NCBI RefSeq assembly: GCF_042242105.1
Contig: NC_092018.1
Span: 26,778,167-26,842,166, forward strand
DNA: 64,000 nt
Direction of reading: 5' to 3'
Source: Pempheris klunzingeri
Taxonomy: Eukaryota > Chordata > Actinopteri > Acropomatiformes > Pempheridae
Positions 63,321 through 64,000 of this stretch are shown piece after piece. The translations under genes were made by a program, and so were the position numbers. Numbering within the stretch: the stretch's first letter is position 1; each line of letters starts with the position of its first letter. The notes beneath the pieces were generated by a model that saw only the letters and a program-made list of their open reading frames with translations, ran no database searches and was not told the origin of the DNA.

Positions 63321-64000
63321 ATCGTTAACTTAAACAAACTAGATTCCATTATATAAATATGGAGGCATGTATGCCATTGCTTTGGGTTTAGAGGGCAGAG
63401 CTTGTCTAGGTTTAAGGTTACTGTTTCAGTGGGTGTTCAGGTGCATAGAATATAAGCAGAAGGATACCTGTGTATAGCTTCATATACAGAATTATTCTGA
63501 GAAAACCCATGCTTCAGGCTAATTTGTGTGCTAAGGTTATGTGCAAACCCTTTCTGTGGTTTGTGGTAGGCCCTCTCGTCTTGGATTATCACACTCTGGT
63601 CGACAACCAGAAGAGAAGCATAAGCAGACATGCTTCTCCTGGATTCAGAGCAGTCATAAAATCCTTCAGGCTCCTATTTCGACCACCTCAGCCATACGCT
63701 GCGCACCGCCATAATCATTGCTCTGAGATACAACTCAAAGAATCTCTGTTTTTCCAGAGAAATAAGAGGCTGGTTGTAGATTTTTCCTGTTTTCAATAGA
63801 TATATTTCATCCCGGTGTCCAGTCACAATAGGGATAAGAATTCTGCTGACTTCCTCATTTCATGTGCCCACATTTATCCATCTTCAAACCACTAGTTGAG
63901 TATGTAAAGAAGGAATTTTTGAACAGTGGCTGTTCAAAAACAGAAAAGCATGTCTCTGAAATATAATCCATGGAACATTGACCAAAAGCACTGCCAAACA

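Larger units (their letters stand above)
58400..64000. other. Intergenic region at right edge
   Basis: About 5.6 kb without a supportable gene. It contains a CTCF-like motif (58699-58714), a TAGA-rich patch near 59280-59310, a SINE or LINE-tail-like repeat (59818-60035), a LINE reverse-transcriptase relic (about 63000-63320) and otherwise A/T-rich sequence. Confidence 0.55.

Overview
The window is vertebrate nuclear DNA, almost certainly from a ray-finned (teleost) fish. Long GT-AG introns, CA/GT microsatellites, several dispersed repeats that I recognise as typical of teleost genomes, and four multi-exon genes with vertebrate orthologues support this. There are no operons, CRISPR arrays, ribosome-binding sites or RNA genes that I can support.

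Layout: (1) 1-2413, upstream sequence with simple repeats and no firm gene. (2) 2414-29530 (+), fgfr1, a fibroblast growth factor receptor tyrosine kinase. One path through the exons gives an exact 808-codon frame (810 with the VT dipeptide). (3) 29531-38490, about 9 kb without a gene, holding microsatellites, two dispersed repeats and a CTCF-like site. (4) 38491-43655 (+), lgi3, a secreted leucine-rich-repeat/EPTP protein of 557 residues in nine exons. (5) 45486-49101 (+), chmp7, an ESCRT-II/ESCRT-III hybrid of 456 residues in ten exons; its first intron is almost entirely a 19-bp minisatellite. (6) 58331-51390 (-), ccdc92, a 328-residue coiled-coil protein, convergent with chmp7. (7) 58400-64000, intergenic DNA with a SINE/LINE-tail-like repeat and a LINE reverse-transcriptase relic.

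The most unusual structure is in fgfr1. A 6.2-kb block carrying the first immunoglobulin-domain exon and the acid-box exon is present twice in direct tandem (3297-9523 and 9524-16169). Both copies of both exons are open, have intact splice sites and start and end in phase 1. The gene could therefore make receptors with cassette 1, cassette 2, or both in series (four Ig domains). The two Ig-I exons are identical over about 222 nt and differ by four substitutions in the last 25 nt, which gives one copy an extra N-glycosylation sequon. The acid boxes also differ in length and charge. Downstream, the alternative IIIb and IIIc exons are both intact, and the unusual GA 5' splice site behind the VT+/VT- isoforms is preserved.

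The four genes do not form a pathway. FGFR1, LGI3 and CHMP7 all lie on human 8p, so their neighbourhood here looks like a compacted ancient linkage. Assignments rest on my memory of the protein families; no database search was run.
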